Source: Thermohalobaculum sp039026375 (lineage in GTDB: Bacteria; Pseudomonadota; Alphaproteobacteria; Rhodobacterales; Rhodobacteraceae). Taken from it: DNA of 64,000 bases. A model generated the notes under the pieces. It saw only the letters and a program-made list of their open reading frames with translations. It was not told the origin of the DNA and searched no databases. A program made the translations under genes and the position numbers. Shown here in pieces: positions 8,967 to 16,940 of this stretch (positions within the stretch are counted from its first letter, which is position 1; each line of letters starts with the position of its first letter). The DNA is taken from positions 29,697-93,696 of the forward strand of contig JBCCML010000015.1 in the NCBI GenBank assembly GCA_039026375.1. Direction: 5' to 3'.

Positions 8967-9413
8967 ATGCCGCGCGTGATCCGATCCATTGTCATGGACG
9001 CCCCTGTCGAGGCGGTCTGGGACGTGATCCGCGACTTCAACGGGCACGATCAGTGGCACCCGGCGGTTGCGGAGAGCCATGTGGAACGGGGCCAGCCCTC
9101 GGACCGGGTTGGCTGCGTGCGCAACTTCCGGCTGGAAGATGGCTCGAACCTGCGCGAACAGCTGCTGACGCTGAGCGATCTGGAGATGAGCTTCTCCTAT
9201 TGCCTATTGGACACGCCGGTGCCGCTCTTCAACTACGTCGCCCATGCGCGCCTGTTCCCCGTGACGGACACCGATCGAACGTTCTGGGAGTGGGAGAGCC
9301 GGTTTGACACCCCTGCCGGGCGCGAGGACGAGCTCGCCGCCCTGGTGGGCGACGGCATCTACGTGGCCGGCTTCCATGCCATCGCGACGCACCTGGGGGT
9401 GGGTCATGCTTGA
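8967..9413 (+). CDS. SRPBCC-fold protein, copy 2
   Basis: 148 residues from the ATG at 8967. The open frame extends back through the repeat at 8863-8935, but homology to copy 1 begins at MPRVIRSIVMDAPVEAVW, so the later start is used. It shares VIRDFNGHDQWHP, GCVRNFRLEDGSNLREQLL and the C-terminal helix with the upstream paralogue. Likely a small-ligand-binding or cyclase-type protein acting with the molybdenum hydroxylase. It overlaps the FAD-subunit gene by 8 bp. No catalytic residues can be assigned. Confidence 0.83.
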   Translation: MPRVIRSIVMDAPVEAVWDVIRDFNGHDQWHPAVAESHVERGQPSDRVGCVRNFRLEDGSNLREQLLTLSDLEMSFSYCLLDTPVPLFNYVAHARLFPVTDTDRTFWEWESRFDTPAGREDELAALVGDGIYVAGFHAIATHLGVGHA

Positions 9414-10194
9414 GGTCGTGACCGTCGACACGCTCGCCGAGGCGCAATCCGCCATGTCCGAGCGGGCGCGCTTCCTGGGGGGCGGCACGTTGGTCATGGC
9501 CCGGGTGAACTATGGCGACCAGCGGTTCGACCGGGTCGTGCGCTGCCGCGAGGACCTGCGCGAGATCCGGGCCGACGGGAGCCGGATCGTCGTGGGCTCC
9601 GGCGCCACAATGTCGGACATCATCGCCTCTCGGGACCTAGCATTCCTGGCGCCTGCGGCCCGGGCCGTCGGTGGCCCCGCCATCCGCAACATGGCGACCG
9701 TGGGCGGGAACCTCGTCGCCCCGCATCCCTATGGCGACCTGACCGTGGCCCTGCTGGCGCTGGACGCCAGCGTGATCCTGGCCCAGGGCACCGAGCAGCC
9801 ACTACCCAACTATCTCGCCCAGCGGGCGGGCCTGGTGGCAGCCGTGGCGATCCCGCGGCCCTCGGGCGATGTGTTCCGTTTCCGCAAGGTCTCCCGCGTC
9901 AAACCAAAGGGCGTGTCCGTGATGACCCTGGCAGCCTGCCTCAACCGCTCGGCCGGGCGGCTCTCCAGCGTGCGGGTCGCCTATGGCGCCATGGCGCCGA
10001 CCCCGATCCGCGTCCCCGCTGTTGAGCGCGCGTTGGAGGGCGCCACACTGGACCCCACCGGCATCGCCCGGGCGCTGGCCGTGGCGGCGGAGGGGTTGTC
10101 ACCCCCGACCGACCCACTCGCCTCGTCCTGGTACCGCCGCGAGGTCGCGGCCGTGCACTTGAAGCGCCTGCTGCTAGGGGAGGCGCCGCGATGA
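9406..10194 (+). CDS. Molybdenum hydroxylase FAD subunit (CoxM/XdhA-type)
   Basis: 262 residues, the FAD-binding medium subunit of a xanthine-dehydrogenase-family enzyme. It passes electrons from the 2Fe-2S subunit to the final acceptor. Seen: FLGGGTLVMARVN near the start (FAD diphosphate loop) and IRNMATVGGNLVAPHPYGDL, the second FAD loop diagnostic of this family. The ATG at 9406 lies inside the end of the SRPBCC gene; the longer open frame upstream is out of family. At 262 residues it is slightly shorter than CoxM (about 285). ATGA overlap with the 2Fe-2S gene. Cofactor content is clear; the substrate is not. Confidence 0.9.
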   Translation: MLEVVTVDTLAEAQSAMSERARFLGGGTLVMARVNYGDQRFDRVVRCREDLREIRADGSRIVVGSGATMSDIIASRDLAFLAPAARAVGGPAIRNMATVGGNLVAPHPYGDLTVALLALDASVILAQGTEQPLPNYLAQRAGLVAAVAIPRPSGDVFRFRKVSRVKPKGVSVMTLAACLNRSAGRLSSVRVAYGAMAPTPIRVPAVERALEGATLDPTGIARALAVAAEGLSPPTDPLASSWYRREVAAVHLKRLLLGEAPR

Positions 10195-10673
10195 AGACAC
10201 CTGTCACCTTCCGCCTGAACGGCTCGGAGGCAGCTGCCTTCGCGGACGCCGGCCAAAACCTTCTGGACTTCCTGCGCCGGGCCGTCGGGGACCTGACACC
10301 CAAGTACGGCTGCGGCCAGGGAGGCTGCGGCGCCTGCACCGTGCTGGTGAATGGGGAGCCAAAGCTTGCCTGCCTGATCCTCGCCGAGACGGTGGAGGGC
10401 AAGGAGGTCTCGACCGCCGCGGGCCTCGCAGATGGCCCGGACCTGCACCCGCTGCAGACCGCCTTCATGGAGGGCTTCGCGGCCCAGTGCGGCTACTGCA
10501 CCACCGGCATGCTCATGGCCGCCAGCGCATTGCTGGACAAGAACCCCTCGCCAAGCCGCGAGGAGATCGTGGAAGCCATCTCCGGCAACCTCTGCCGCTG
10601 CACAGGCTACGAGCCAATCATCGAGGCGATCCAAACCGCCGCCCGCGCACCTCGCCAAGTGAGGTCTTTCTGA
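10191..10673 (+). CDS. Molybdenum hydroxylase 2Fe-2S subunit (CoxS-type)
   Basis: 160 residues with both iron-sulfur clusters of the small subunit. The plant-ferredoxin-type cluster uses C41, C46, C49 and C61 (CGQGGCGAC then LAC). The helical-domain cluster uses C100, C103, C135 and C137 (CGYC and CRC). Every expected cysteine is present. The length matches CoxS. The stop at 10671-10673 shares one base with the start of the Mo-subunit gene. It transfers electrons from the molybdenum site to the FAD subunit encoded just upstream. Confidence 0.95.
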   Translation: MKTPVTFRLNGSEAAAFADAGQNLLDFLRRAVGDLTPKYGCGQGGCGACTVLVNGEPKLACLILAETVEGKEVSTAAGLADGPDLHPLQTAFMEGFAAQCGYCTTGMLMAASALLDKNPSPSREEIVEAISGNLCRCTGYEPIIEAIQTAARAPRQVRSF

Positions 10674-12649
10674 TGACAGTCGAGTTTCGCAAGGACCTGT
10701 TCGCCGACGAACGCGACGACAACCTCGCCGAGATCGGCAAGCCCCACATTCGCCAGGACGCCCTTGGCCATGTGACAGGACGCTCGCCCTTCTATGACGA
10801 TCACCTGTTCGAGGGGCTCCTGCACATCCGCTGCGTGCGCTCCCCGCACCACCATGCGCGCATCCGGTCAGTCGATACCACCGCCGCCGAGCGCGCCCCG
10901 GGGGTCGTGCGGATCATCCGGCCCCAGGATGTGCCGGTGAACATGAACACGCTCCTCTCGCTCCTGAACTTCGGGCGGGATGACGAGCCTCTGCTGGCCC
11001 CCGACAAGACAGCCTACAAAGGCCAGCCGATCCTGGCGATCATCGCGACCTCCGTCCGGGCGGCCCAGGATGCCGTCGCCCAGGTCCGCGTGGATTGGGA
11101 GGAACTGCCCCACGTGCTGGACGTCGAGGAGGCACTCAGCCGTGACGCCCCCGTGGTCAACGAGACATACCCAAACAACACTTTCGACTACCACGACCGC
11201 TACGACCACCAGAAGCTGCGCTTCGGGGATGTCGAGACCGCCTTCCGAACAGCCGACCACACCGTCGAGGCCGAATACCAGATGTCGCCGATCGAGCAGG
11301 CCCCAATCGAGACCTGCGGCGCCATCGCGGCCCCTGAGACCAACGACCGCTTCGTCTGCTACACCTCGACCCAGGGGCTCTTCTTCTCAGTCGCCGTCAG
11401 TGCGAAGCAAACAGCCCTCCCCTCCTCGCGCCTCCATTTCATCGGCGGCACCGTCGGGGGTGGCTTCGGGGGCAAGGTCGACAGCCACCACGAGCCGATG
11501 GCGATCCTGGGTGCCATGCTGACCGGGCGTCCCGTAAAGTACATGTGGGACCGGATGGAGGAGATGAAGGTCGGCGCCCCCCGCTCGGGCGAGCGCTGGC
11601 GCATCAAGGATGGCGTGATGAACGACGGGCGGATCGTCGCGCGCCAGTTCACCGGGTTCTTCGATGCCGGCGCCTTCACGCGGCTGACCTCCTACGGCGT
11701 GCAGAAGTGCACGGGCCACCTGCCGGGCCCCTACACGATCCCCAACGTCGCCTCGAACGCCTATTGCGTGTTCACGAACCGAACGCCCTCCACCGCGATG
11801 CGTGGCTTCGGGATCACGGGCGTCGACTTCGCGATTGAATGCCACATGGACCGGGTGGCGGAAGCGGTGGGCATGGACCCGATCGAGCTGCGCATCCTCA
11901 ACGCCTACCGCGACGGGGACATGAAGGCGCACCGCCGCCTCGCCAAGAACTGCGCGCTGATCGAGAGTTGCCAGGTCACGGCCGGCAAATCCGGCTGGGC
12001 GCTAAGTCCAGAGGCGCAACAGGCGTCCTCGATGCGCGATGGCGGGGTCGGCTGGCGGGCGGAGATCCCGGAGACGATGATCGATGACGGCGGGCTGATC
12101 GGGGACCGTCGGCGCACGGGCGCCGCGCCGGAGCCGTTTGAGGCGGCTACTACCCGGGGCAGCGTCCCTGCAGGCACCTTCACCGACCACCCCGCCACGG
12201 GCAACGCGCCCCAGCGCGCAGACATGGAGGCCGAGGCCGAACGGCTGGGCTTCAAGGTCGCGACAGGCGCTCCCACACCAACGCCCGCGCAGAGATCCAT
12301 CGGCCACGCGTCCCCTGCTTCATCTGACCAAGAATACCTCGGGGGCGTGGGGGCAGCGCCCCCACCGGCTGCGACCGGCGCCACAGGCGGCCCCAGCCTG
12401 CCGCGCGCGGCGCAAGCGGCCGCGGGGCCTGCGACAGGGGGAGCTCAGCGGGAAGCATCTAACGGGTTCTCCGCCGACCGTGATCGATTCGAGGGCGCGG
12501 GGCCGCGCGCGGGTGGGCGGGCTTCGCCGGAACCTGACGCAGCACCGCCCTCGCAGGGGAGCGCGCGGCCCCCCGACGCGCCAACGCCATCCAAACCCAG
12601 GCGCCCCGGCGTCTCACGGTTCATCTCCGGGCCCAGGGGGCGGCGATGA
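10673..12649 (+). CDS. Molybdenum hydroxylase large subunit, N-terminal part, with long disordered tail
   Basis: 658 residues from the ATG at 10673. Residues 1 to about 440 hold the hammerhead domain and first molybdopterin-binding domain of a xanthine-dehydrogenase-type large subunit: GHVTGRSPFYDDH, GGTVGGGFGGKVD and STAMRGFGITGVD. The molybdenum-binding second half, including the catalytic glutamate, is missing here and is encoded by the next gene. From about residue 445 to 658 the sequence becomes rich in Pro, Ala, Gly, Ser and Arg, has no enzyme motifs and is probably disordered. A family-2 DNA repeat (12499-12572) is read as part of this tail, near residues 609-633. ATGA overlap with the second half suggests coupled translation. 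Eubacterium barkeri nicotinate dehydrogenase (NdhL/NdhM) is a known split precedent. Confidence 0.88.
   Translation: MTVEFRKDLFADERDDNLAEIGKPHIRQDALGHVTGRSPFYDDHLFEGLLHIRCVRSPHHHARIRSVDTTAAERAPGVVRIIRPQDVPVNMNTLLSLLNFGRDDEPLLAPDKTAYKGQPILAIIATSVRAAQDAVAQVRVDWEELPHVLDVEEALSRDAPVVNETYPNNTFDYHDRYDHQKLRFGDVETAFRTADHTVEAEYQMSPIEQAPIETCGAIAAPETNDRFVCYTSTQGLFFSVAVSAKQTALPSSRLHFIGGTVGGGFGGKVDSHHEPMAILGAMLTGRPVKYMWDRMEEMKVGAPRSGERWRIKDGVMNDGRIVARQFTGFFDAGAFTRLTSYGVQKCTGHLPGPYTIPNVASNAYCVFTNRTPSTAMRGFGITGVDFAIECHMDRVAEAVGMDPIELRILNAYRDGDMKAHRRLAKNCALIESCQVTAGKSGWALSPEAQQASSMRDGGVGWRAEIPETMIDDGGLIGDRRRTGAAPEPFEAATTRGSVPAGTFTDHPATGNAPQRADMEAEAERLGFKVATGAPTPTPAQRSIGHASPASSDQEYLGGVGAAPPPAATGATGGPSLPRAAQAAAGPATGGAQREASNGFSADRDRFEGAGPRAGGRASPEPDAAPPSQGSARPPDAPTPSKPRRPGVSRFISGPRGRR
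12499..12572 (-). repeat. Family-2 hairpin repeat F2b, inside a coding region
   Basis: Same element as at 8863 but on the opposite strand. The stem GGGGCCGCGCGC (12499-12510) pairs with GCGCGCGGCCCC (12561-12572). Read on the minus strand, the loop starts CTCCCCTGC and ends GCCCGCCCACCC. It lies wholly within the low-complexity tail of the split Mo-subunit gene, in frame and without a stop. Confidence 0.68.
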
Positions 12650-13668
12650 CCCTGCACAGCGGCCGCGGCTTTGCCTGCATCAACTACCCCATCGGCATGA
12701 ATCTGGGCGGAGACCCCAGCCAAGCGCTCGTCCACTCCACCCCCGACGGCAAGTTCAAGGTCGCCCTCTCGGCCATTGACCTCGGCCAGGGAATGAAATC
12801 CGTCACCCGTCAAATCGCGGCGGAGGCGCTTGGCGTCCCTATCGAAGACGTCTACGTCGACACGGCAGACAGCGACACCGGCCCTCACGACATGGGCTCT
12901 TTTGCCTCCCGCGGCACCCACCGGATGGGCAACGCCGTCATCCGGGCCGCCACGGAAGCCCGCCAACAGATGCTGGAGGCGGCGGCCGACGAGCTGGAAG
13001 TCGATGCCCGTGACCTCGTGACGGACGGGCGGGGCAACATCCACGTCCGCGGCGCCCCCTCCCGGACCATCACGGTGGAGGAAACCTCGCAAGCCGCTCA
13101 GTTCCGCCAGGGCCGGACGCTGGCGGGCCGGGGGATCTTCCTCGTCCCGATGTCGGGCGTCGACGCGGACACGGGCGAGATGACGCCGGTCTCGTGCTTC
13201 GCCCATGCCGCCCTGGTGGTGAACCTCACCGTGGATGACGAGACCGGGGAGGTCGAGGTCACCCAGATCAATTCGGCCTACGAAGTCGGCCGCGCCTTGA
13301 ACCCCAAACTTGTCGAACAACAACTGATTGGCGGCGCGTGGATGGGCGTCTCCCACGCGCTCTACGAGACGACGGAGCCCTACTATCCCGACCGCGCTCA
13401 CGGGGCGGAGGACTTCAACCACTACCTCCAGCCCGGGCCCGGCGACCTCGCGCCGCACCACATCTCGATCCTCGAGCGGCCTGCCCCGGATGCCCCCTAT
13501 GGCGGCAAAGGCCCCGGTGAGATGTGTGCGAACCCGGTCCTGCCCGCCATCGCCAACGCGGTCTACAATGCCGTGGGTGTGCGCTGCGACAGCCTGCCGA
13601 TCACACCGGAGAAAGTCCTGCGGGGCATCCGGTCCAACGGCGGGGCGCGCCCGCAAGGCAGGCGCTGA
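12646..13668 (+). CDS. Molybdenum hydroxylase large subunit, C-terminal part
   Basis: 340 residues forming the second molybdopterin-binding domain of the same enzyme. Seen: ALSAIDLGQGMKSVTRQIA (GQG loop contacting the cofactor, about 48-50), SFASRGTHRMGNAV, INSAYEVGRALNPKLVEQQ, and GGKGPGEMCANP with the active-site glutamate at E292. Together with the upstream gene it covers one complete CoxL/XdhB-type subunit, so the active site must form from two polypeptides. The ATGA overlap at 12646-12649 and the clean junction between domains argue for a natural split rather than a frameshift; the N-terminal partner also has a 200-residue tail that no intact homologue would need. Confidence 0.9.
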   Translation: MTLHSGRGFACINYPIGMNLGGDPSQALVHSTPDGKFKVALSAIDLGQGMKSVTRQIAAEALGVPIEDVYVDTADSDTGPHDMGSFASRGTHRMGNAVIRAATEARQQMLEAAADELEVDARDLVTDGRGNIHVRGAPSRTITVEETSQAAQFRQGRTLAGRGIFLVPMSGVDADTGEMTPVSCFAHAALVVNLTVDDETGEVEVTQINSAYEVGRALNPKLVEQQLIGGAWMGVSHALYETTEPYYPDRAHGAEDFNHYLQPGPGDLAPHHISILERPAPDAPYGGKGPGEMCANPVLPAIANAVYNAVGVRCDSLPITPEKVLRGIRSNGGARPQGRR

Positions 13669-13669
13669 T

Positions 13670-13741
13670 GCGCCGCGCCCTCCCCTGCTGCACCGCGCAG
13701 AACGTGACCACTGCACTCCCCCACCCACCCGGGCGCGGCGC
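13670..13741 (+). repeat. Family-2 hairpin repeat F2c
   Basis: Begins one base after the Mo-subunit stop codon. The stem GCGCCGCGC (13670-13678) pairs with GCGCGGCGC (13733-13741). The loop has CTCCCCTGC near its 5' end and CCCACCCACCC before the closing stem. Compared with F2a, the second stem base pair is C-G instead of G-C, a paired change. Confidence 0.7.
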
Positions 13742-13768
13742 TGAACGGCCATTGCGCTCGATGGTGGG

Positions 13769-13846
13769 GGGGCGCCGCGCGCGGGTGGGTGGGCAAGCGC
13801 TCCCGCTTCAGCATCCGCAATGTCTCATGGGAGCGCGCGGCGCCCC
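13769..13846 (-). repeat. Family-2 hairpin repeat F2d
   Basis: Opposite in orientation to F2c, 27 bp away, ending 15 bp before the MoxR gene. A 14-bp perfect stem pairs GGGGCGCCGCGCGC (13769-13782) with GCGCGCGGCGCCCC (13833-13846). The minus-strand loop reads CTCCCATG near the 5' side and GCCCACCCACCC at the 3' side. F2c and F2d fill most of the 193-bp gap between the two genes. Confidence 0.7.
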
Positions 13847-13861
13847 TATCGGAGGCGCGGG

Positions 13862-14743
13862 ATGGCAGTAAGACCCAGCATCTCGGGGATCTCCTCGCCC
13901 AACGGGCTGCGCGAGGCGCTGCAAAGCGCGCAGTATCTGGCGGACGAGGGCCTTTCGACGGCCGCCTACCTATCCCTGGCCCTGGGCAAGCCGCTGCTCC
14001 TCGAAGGCGCACCCGGGGTCGGCAAGACCGAGGCGGCCAAGGCGATGGGATCGGTCCTCGGCCGACAGGTGATCCGCCTGCAGTGCTATGAAGGCATCGA
14101 CGCGGCCGCCGCGCTCTACGAATGGAACTATCCCCGCCAGATGCTCGCCATCCGGCAGGCGGGCGAGGAGTACGTCAACGTCTACGGTGATCAGTACCTG
14201 CTGGCGCGTCCCTTGCTGGAGGCCCTGCGTGCACCCGAAGACACGCTGCTCCTGATCGACGAGATCGACCGCTCGGACCACGAGTTCGAAGCCTTCCTGC
14301 TCGAATTCCTCTCGGACTTCACGATCTCAATCCCCGAGACCGGGACCGTGCGGGCGCGCACCCATCCGGTCGTGGTCCTGACGTCGAACCGCACCCGTGA
14401 CCTGCACGAGGCCTTGCGGCGGCGCTGCGTCTACCACTGGATCGATTATCCCTCGCCAGAGCTGGAGGCGGAGATCGTCATGACCCGCGCCTCCTCGGTT
14501 GCCCGGGCCACGGCGGACGCGGTCGTCGCCTCGGTCGGGCTGTTGCGCCAGGAGCTGCTCGCCAAGCCTCCTGGTGTGGCGGAGACGGTGGAATGGGCGG
14601 AGGCTGCGACGCTGCTGGCCGCGCAAGGCGCCCCCTGGCCGGAGGCCTTCCGCCGCGCCATTGGCGTCGCGCTGAAGGACCAGGATGACTTGGCGTTCAT
14701 GGCCCCGCGTTTGGCTGACGTTCTGCCGGGGGAGGCCGCATGA
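13862..14743 (+). CDS. MoxR-family AAA+ ATPase (CoxD-like)
   Basis: 293 residues from the ATG at 13862, preceded by GGAGGCG; the longer frame would read into the repeat. Walker A GAPGVGKTEAAKAMG, Walker B TLLLIDEIDRSD, sensor 1 VVVLTSNRTRDL and the arginine-rich LHEALRRRCVYHWIDYP segment identify the MoxR class. CoxD of CO dehydrogenase operons is the named relative: it acts with CoxE in building the active site of the molybdenum enzyme. The VWA partner follows with an ATGA overlap, as in cox operons. It probably remodels or loads the split Mo hydroxylase. Confidence 0.92.
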   Translation: MAVRPSISGISSPNGLREALQSAQYLADEGLSTAAYLSLALGKPLLLEGAPGVGKTEAAKAMGSVLGRQVIRLQCYEGIDAAAALYEWNYPRQMLAIRQAGEEYVNVYGDQYLLARPLLEALRAPEDTLLLIDEIDRSDHEFEAFLLEFLSDFTISIPETGTVRARTHPVVVLTSNRTRDLHEALRRRCVYHWIDYPSPELEAEIVMTRASSVARATADAVVASVGLLRQELLAKPPGVAETVEWAEAATLLAAQGAPWPEAFRRAIGVALKDQDDLAFMAPRLADVLPGEAA

Positions 14744-15816
14744 CGCTCCCCGCAGGGATCCAGCCACTTGCCGCCTTTGCGCCCCTGCTGCGAGCTAACG
14801 GGTTTGCGGTGGCACCCGACCAGGTGATGGGCTTCATCGAAGCGGTCGGGCTGCTCGGCCCCTCCAACATCACGGATATCCGGCGAGCGGCGGTTGCGAT
14901 GCTCGCCATCCCGCAGGACCGCCGGGCCGAGTTCGACGCGCTCTTCGACGCGCACTTCCTAGGTGCCGCTCTGCCCCAAGCCGTCCCCGCGGATGAGGAG
15001 GAGGTCGAGGCCCATGAGGGCACGGGCGAGACCGAAGAGATCCCCGCCGATCCCTCGGACGAGGATCCTGGCGAGGAAACCACCGCCACAGAGCGCCTTG
15101 GTCAAAGGGCTCTGGAAGATCGACCGGAGGAGGCGCTGGCGCTGCTCCGCCGTCAGGCCACCCACCTCCCCAGGCGCCGCTCCTACCGGCTGCGCGCAGC
15201 CAAACGGGGTCGCACCCCGGACCTGCGCCGCACGCTGCGCGACGCGGTTCGGCGGGATGGCGAGATCATGACCCTGCCCGTGCGTCGCCGCCGGACACGA
15301 CAACGCCGGATCGTGCTGCTGATCGATGTCTCCGGCTCGATGCAGGAGCGGACGGAGGGCGCGCTGCGGCTTGCCCACACGCTGGTCCGTCACGCGGAAC
15401 GGGCGGAGGTCTTCACGCTGGGCACCCGGCTCACCCGCGTCACCCCGGCCCTCCGACTGCAGAACCCGAAACGGGCGCTGGACCGTGCCTCGGCCCTGAT
15501 CGCCGACATTGACGGGGGCACCCGGATCGGCGAGGCGATGGAGGCCTTCCTCGCCATCCCGCGCTATGCAGGCTTCGCGCGGGGGGCGGCGGTGGTCATC
15601 CTGTCGGACGGCCTGGAGCGCGGCACCCCGGATGGCTTGATCGCCGCCACAAGACGGCTCCGCCGCATCGCCTGGCGGCTGGACTGGCTGACCCCGATTC
15701 CCGGCGCCGAACCACGGGGCCTGACCGAGATCGCACCGCTCCTCGACACCCTTGGCGATGGCGCCACGACCGAGGCTACGGTCCGTCACCTGCTCAACAT
15801 GGCGAAAGTCGCATGA
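14740..15816 (+). CDS. VWA-domain protein (CoxE-like)
   Basis: 358 residues. The N-terminal 100 residues are helical; 80-115 are strongly acidic (DEEEVEAHEGTGETEE). The von Willebrand A domain starts near residue 185 with the metal-ion site motif LLIDVSGSMQ (DxSGS) and continues through GGTRIGEAMEAFL and VVILSDGLERG. CoxE proteins act with the MoxR ATPase CoxD in maturing the Mo/Cu site of CO dehydrogenase. Because this hydroxylase lacks CoxL-type motifs, the pair more likely serves a general cofactor-loading or sulfuration step. ATGA overlaps on both sides (14740 and 15813) place it firmly in the operon. Confidence 0.9.
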   Translation: MTLPAGIQPLAAFAPLLRANGFAVAPDQVMGFIEAVGLLGPSNITDIRRAAVAMLAIPQDRRAEFDALFDAHFLGAALPQAVPADEEEVEAHEGTGETEEIPADPSDEDPGEETTATERLGQRALEDRPEEALALLRRQATHLPRRRSYRLRAAKRGRTPDLRRTLRDAVRRDGEIMTLPVRRRRTRQRRIVLLIDVSGSMQERTEGALRLAHTLVRHAERAEVFTLGTRLTRVTPALRLQNPKRALDRASALIADIDGGTRIGEAMEAFLAIPRYAGFARGAAVVILSDGLERGTPDGLIAATRRLRRIAWRLDWLTPIPGAEPRGLTEIAPLLDTLGDGATTEATVRHLLNMAKVA

Positions 15817-16697
15817 TCGACGCGCACCACCATATCTGGCGGCAAGCCGATCTGCCCTGGCTCCTCGGTCCCGAGCAGCCCCGGATCTTCGGGCCATATG
15901 CGCCGATCAAGCGGGACTATCTGATCGGTGAGTATCTGGACGATCTGGCGGGCACGGGCGTGCAGAAATCCGTCTATGTGCAGGCCAATTGGGCACCCAA
16001 CTGGGCCGCGGACGAGGCCGCCTGGGTCCAAAGGACCGCGAGCGAGACAGGCTGGCCCCACGCCATCGTCGCCTATGCAGACATGACCGTCGCGGATGTC
16101 CGACCCGCTCTGGACAAGCTGGCCACCTACCCCCTGGTCAGAGGCATCCGCCAGCAGTTCCACCACCATGAGAACCCGCTCTATTGCTTTGCGGCCCGCT
16201 CAGACCTCGCCGAGGATCCGGTGGTTCAACGCAACATCTCGCACCTCGCTGACTACGGTTGGGCCTTCGACCTGCAGGTCTTCGCCCCCCAGATGGCCGG
16301 GGCCACCCAGCTCGCCGCTACCTGCCCCGATGTGACCTTCGTCCTGCAACATGCCGGGATGCTGGAAGACCTCTCCGGCGAGGGCCGCACCACATGGCGC
16401 ACCGGCATGCAAGCGCTCGCCGCCCAACCGAATGTCACCACCAAGCTCTCTGGCCTCGGCACCTTCATCCACGCCAACGACCCGGCCCACATCGCCGATA
16501 TCGTCCGGGAGACCGTTAAGCTGTTCGGACCAGACCGCTGCCTCTTCGGCTCCAACTTCCCGATCGAGAAGCTTTGGACCAGCTACGACGACCTGTTCGC
16601 TGCCTACAAACAGGCGACCACCAAACTGCCTACCAAGGCGCGGGCGGCCATTTTCAACGACACTGCCGCGCGAGTCTACCGGTTGGAGGGCACATGA
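15813..16697 (+). CDS. Amidohydrolase-family lactonase (L-fuconolactonase / LigI-like)
   Basis: 294 residues of the COG3618 amidohydrolase branch, TIM-barrel hydrolases that open lactones such as L-fuconolactone and 2-pyrone-4,6-dicarboxylate. Seen: MIDAHHHIW at the first strand (metal or substrate HxH), GIRQQFHHHENP, FVLQHAGM, TTKLSGLGTF and LFGSNFPIEKLW near the C-terminus with the characteristic FGSNFP segment. ATGA overlap with the coxE-like gene. A lactonase of this type next to a molybdenum hydroxylase suggests hydrolytic opening of a ring made by the hydroxylation. It differs from the MBL and SMP-30 lactonase-like genes that follow, so this cluster carries three unrelated lactonase-type folds. 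Confidence 0.88.
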   Translation: MIDAHHHIWRQADLPWLLGPEQPRIFGPYAPIKRDYLIGEYLDDLAGTGVQKSVYVQANWAPNWAADEAAWVQRTASETGWPHAIVAYADMTVADVRPALDKLATYPLVRGIRQQFHHHENPLYCFAARSDLAEDPVVQRNISHLADYGWAFDLQVFAPQMAGATQLAATCPDVTFVLQHAGMLEDLSGEGRTTWRTGMQALAAQPNVTTKLSGLGTFIHANDPAHIADIVRETVKLFGPDRCLFGSNFPIEKLWTSYDDLFAAYKQATTKLPTKARAAIFNDTAARVYRLEGT

Positions 16698-16713
16698 TGT
16701 GCCGCTCATTCCA

Positions 16714-16888
16714 CCCGGCGCAGCCGGGCAGCGACCGTCGCCAATGTCGCTCGGACCATTGGCGCGACTTTCGCGACCCCCCCGGAGGTCGCTTTGTCAA
16801 CACGGCACGCAACTCACGCGGTGTGAACGCTTTCGAAGGCGAACAAAAGAGCTGGCATTGCGATGCGACCTCCGCGTCAGTCGCTGCC
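16714..16888 (+). repeat. Family-1 structured repeat E2
   Basis: Fills most of the 243-bp gap between the amidohydrolase and MBL genes. Hairpin CCCGGC-GCA-GCCGGG (16714-16728), then left end GGCAGCGACCG from 16727; the right end GTCAGTCGCTGCC (16876-16888) is the inverse. An inner hairpin CGCCAATG-10 nt-CATTGGCG sits inside a second stem AGCGACC/GGTCGCT. Compared with E1 the variable stem base is A-T instead of G-C. The inner hairpin is shared almost unchanged with E4. Confidence 0.7.
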
Positions 16889-16940
16889 TACTCAGTACAA
16901 AAACCAGAAGATCTCGGATAGGAATTCGACGGAGGGACAC

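Noticed and set aside
7061..9040. A 659-codon open frame on the minus strand opposite the flotillin gene
   Set aside because: It is the shadow of the hendecad-repeat coding region with GC-rich third positions; its protein is an Arg/Leu/Gly-rich low-complexity sequence without family motifs, and the plus strand has clear SPFH and SRPBCC proteins.
10487..10672. Upstream extension of the Mo-subunit reading frame
   Set aside because: This stretch is the 2Fe-2S gene in another frame; homology of the Mo subunit begins after the ATG at 10673.
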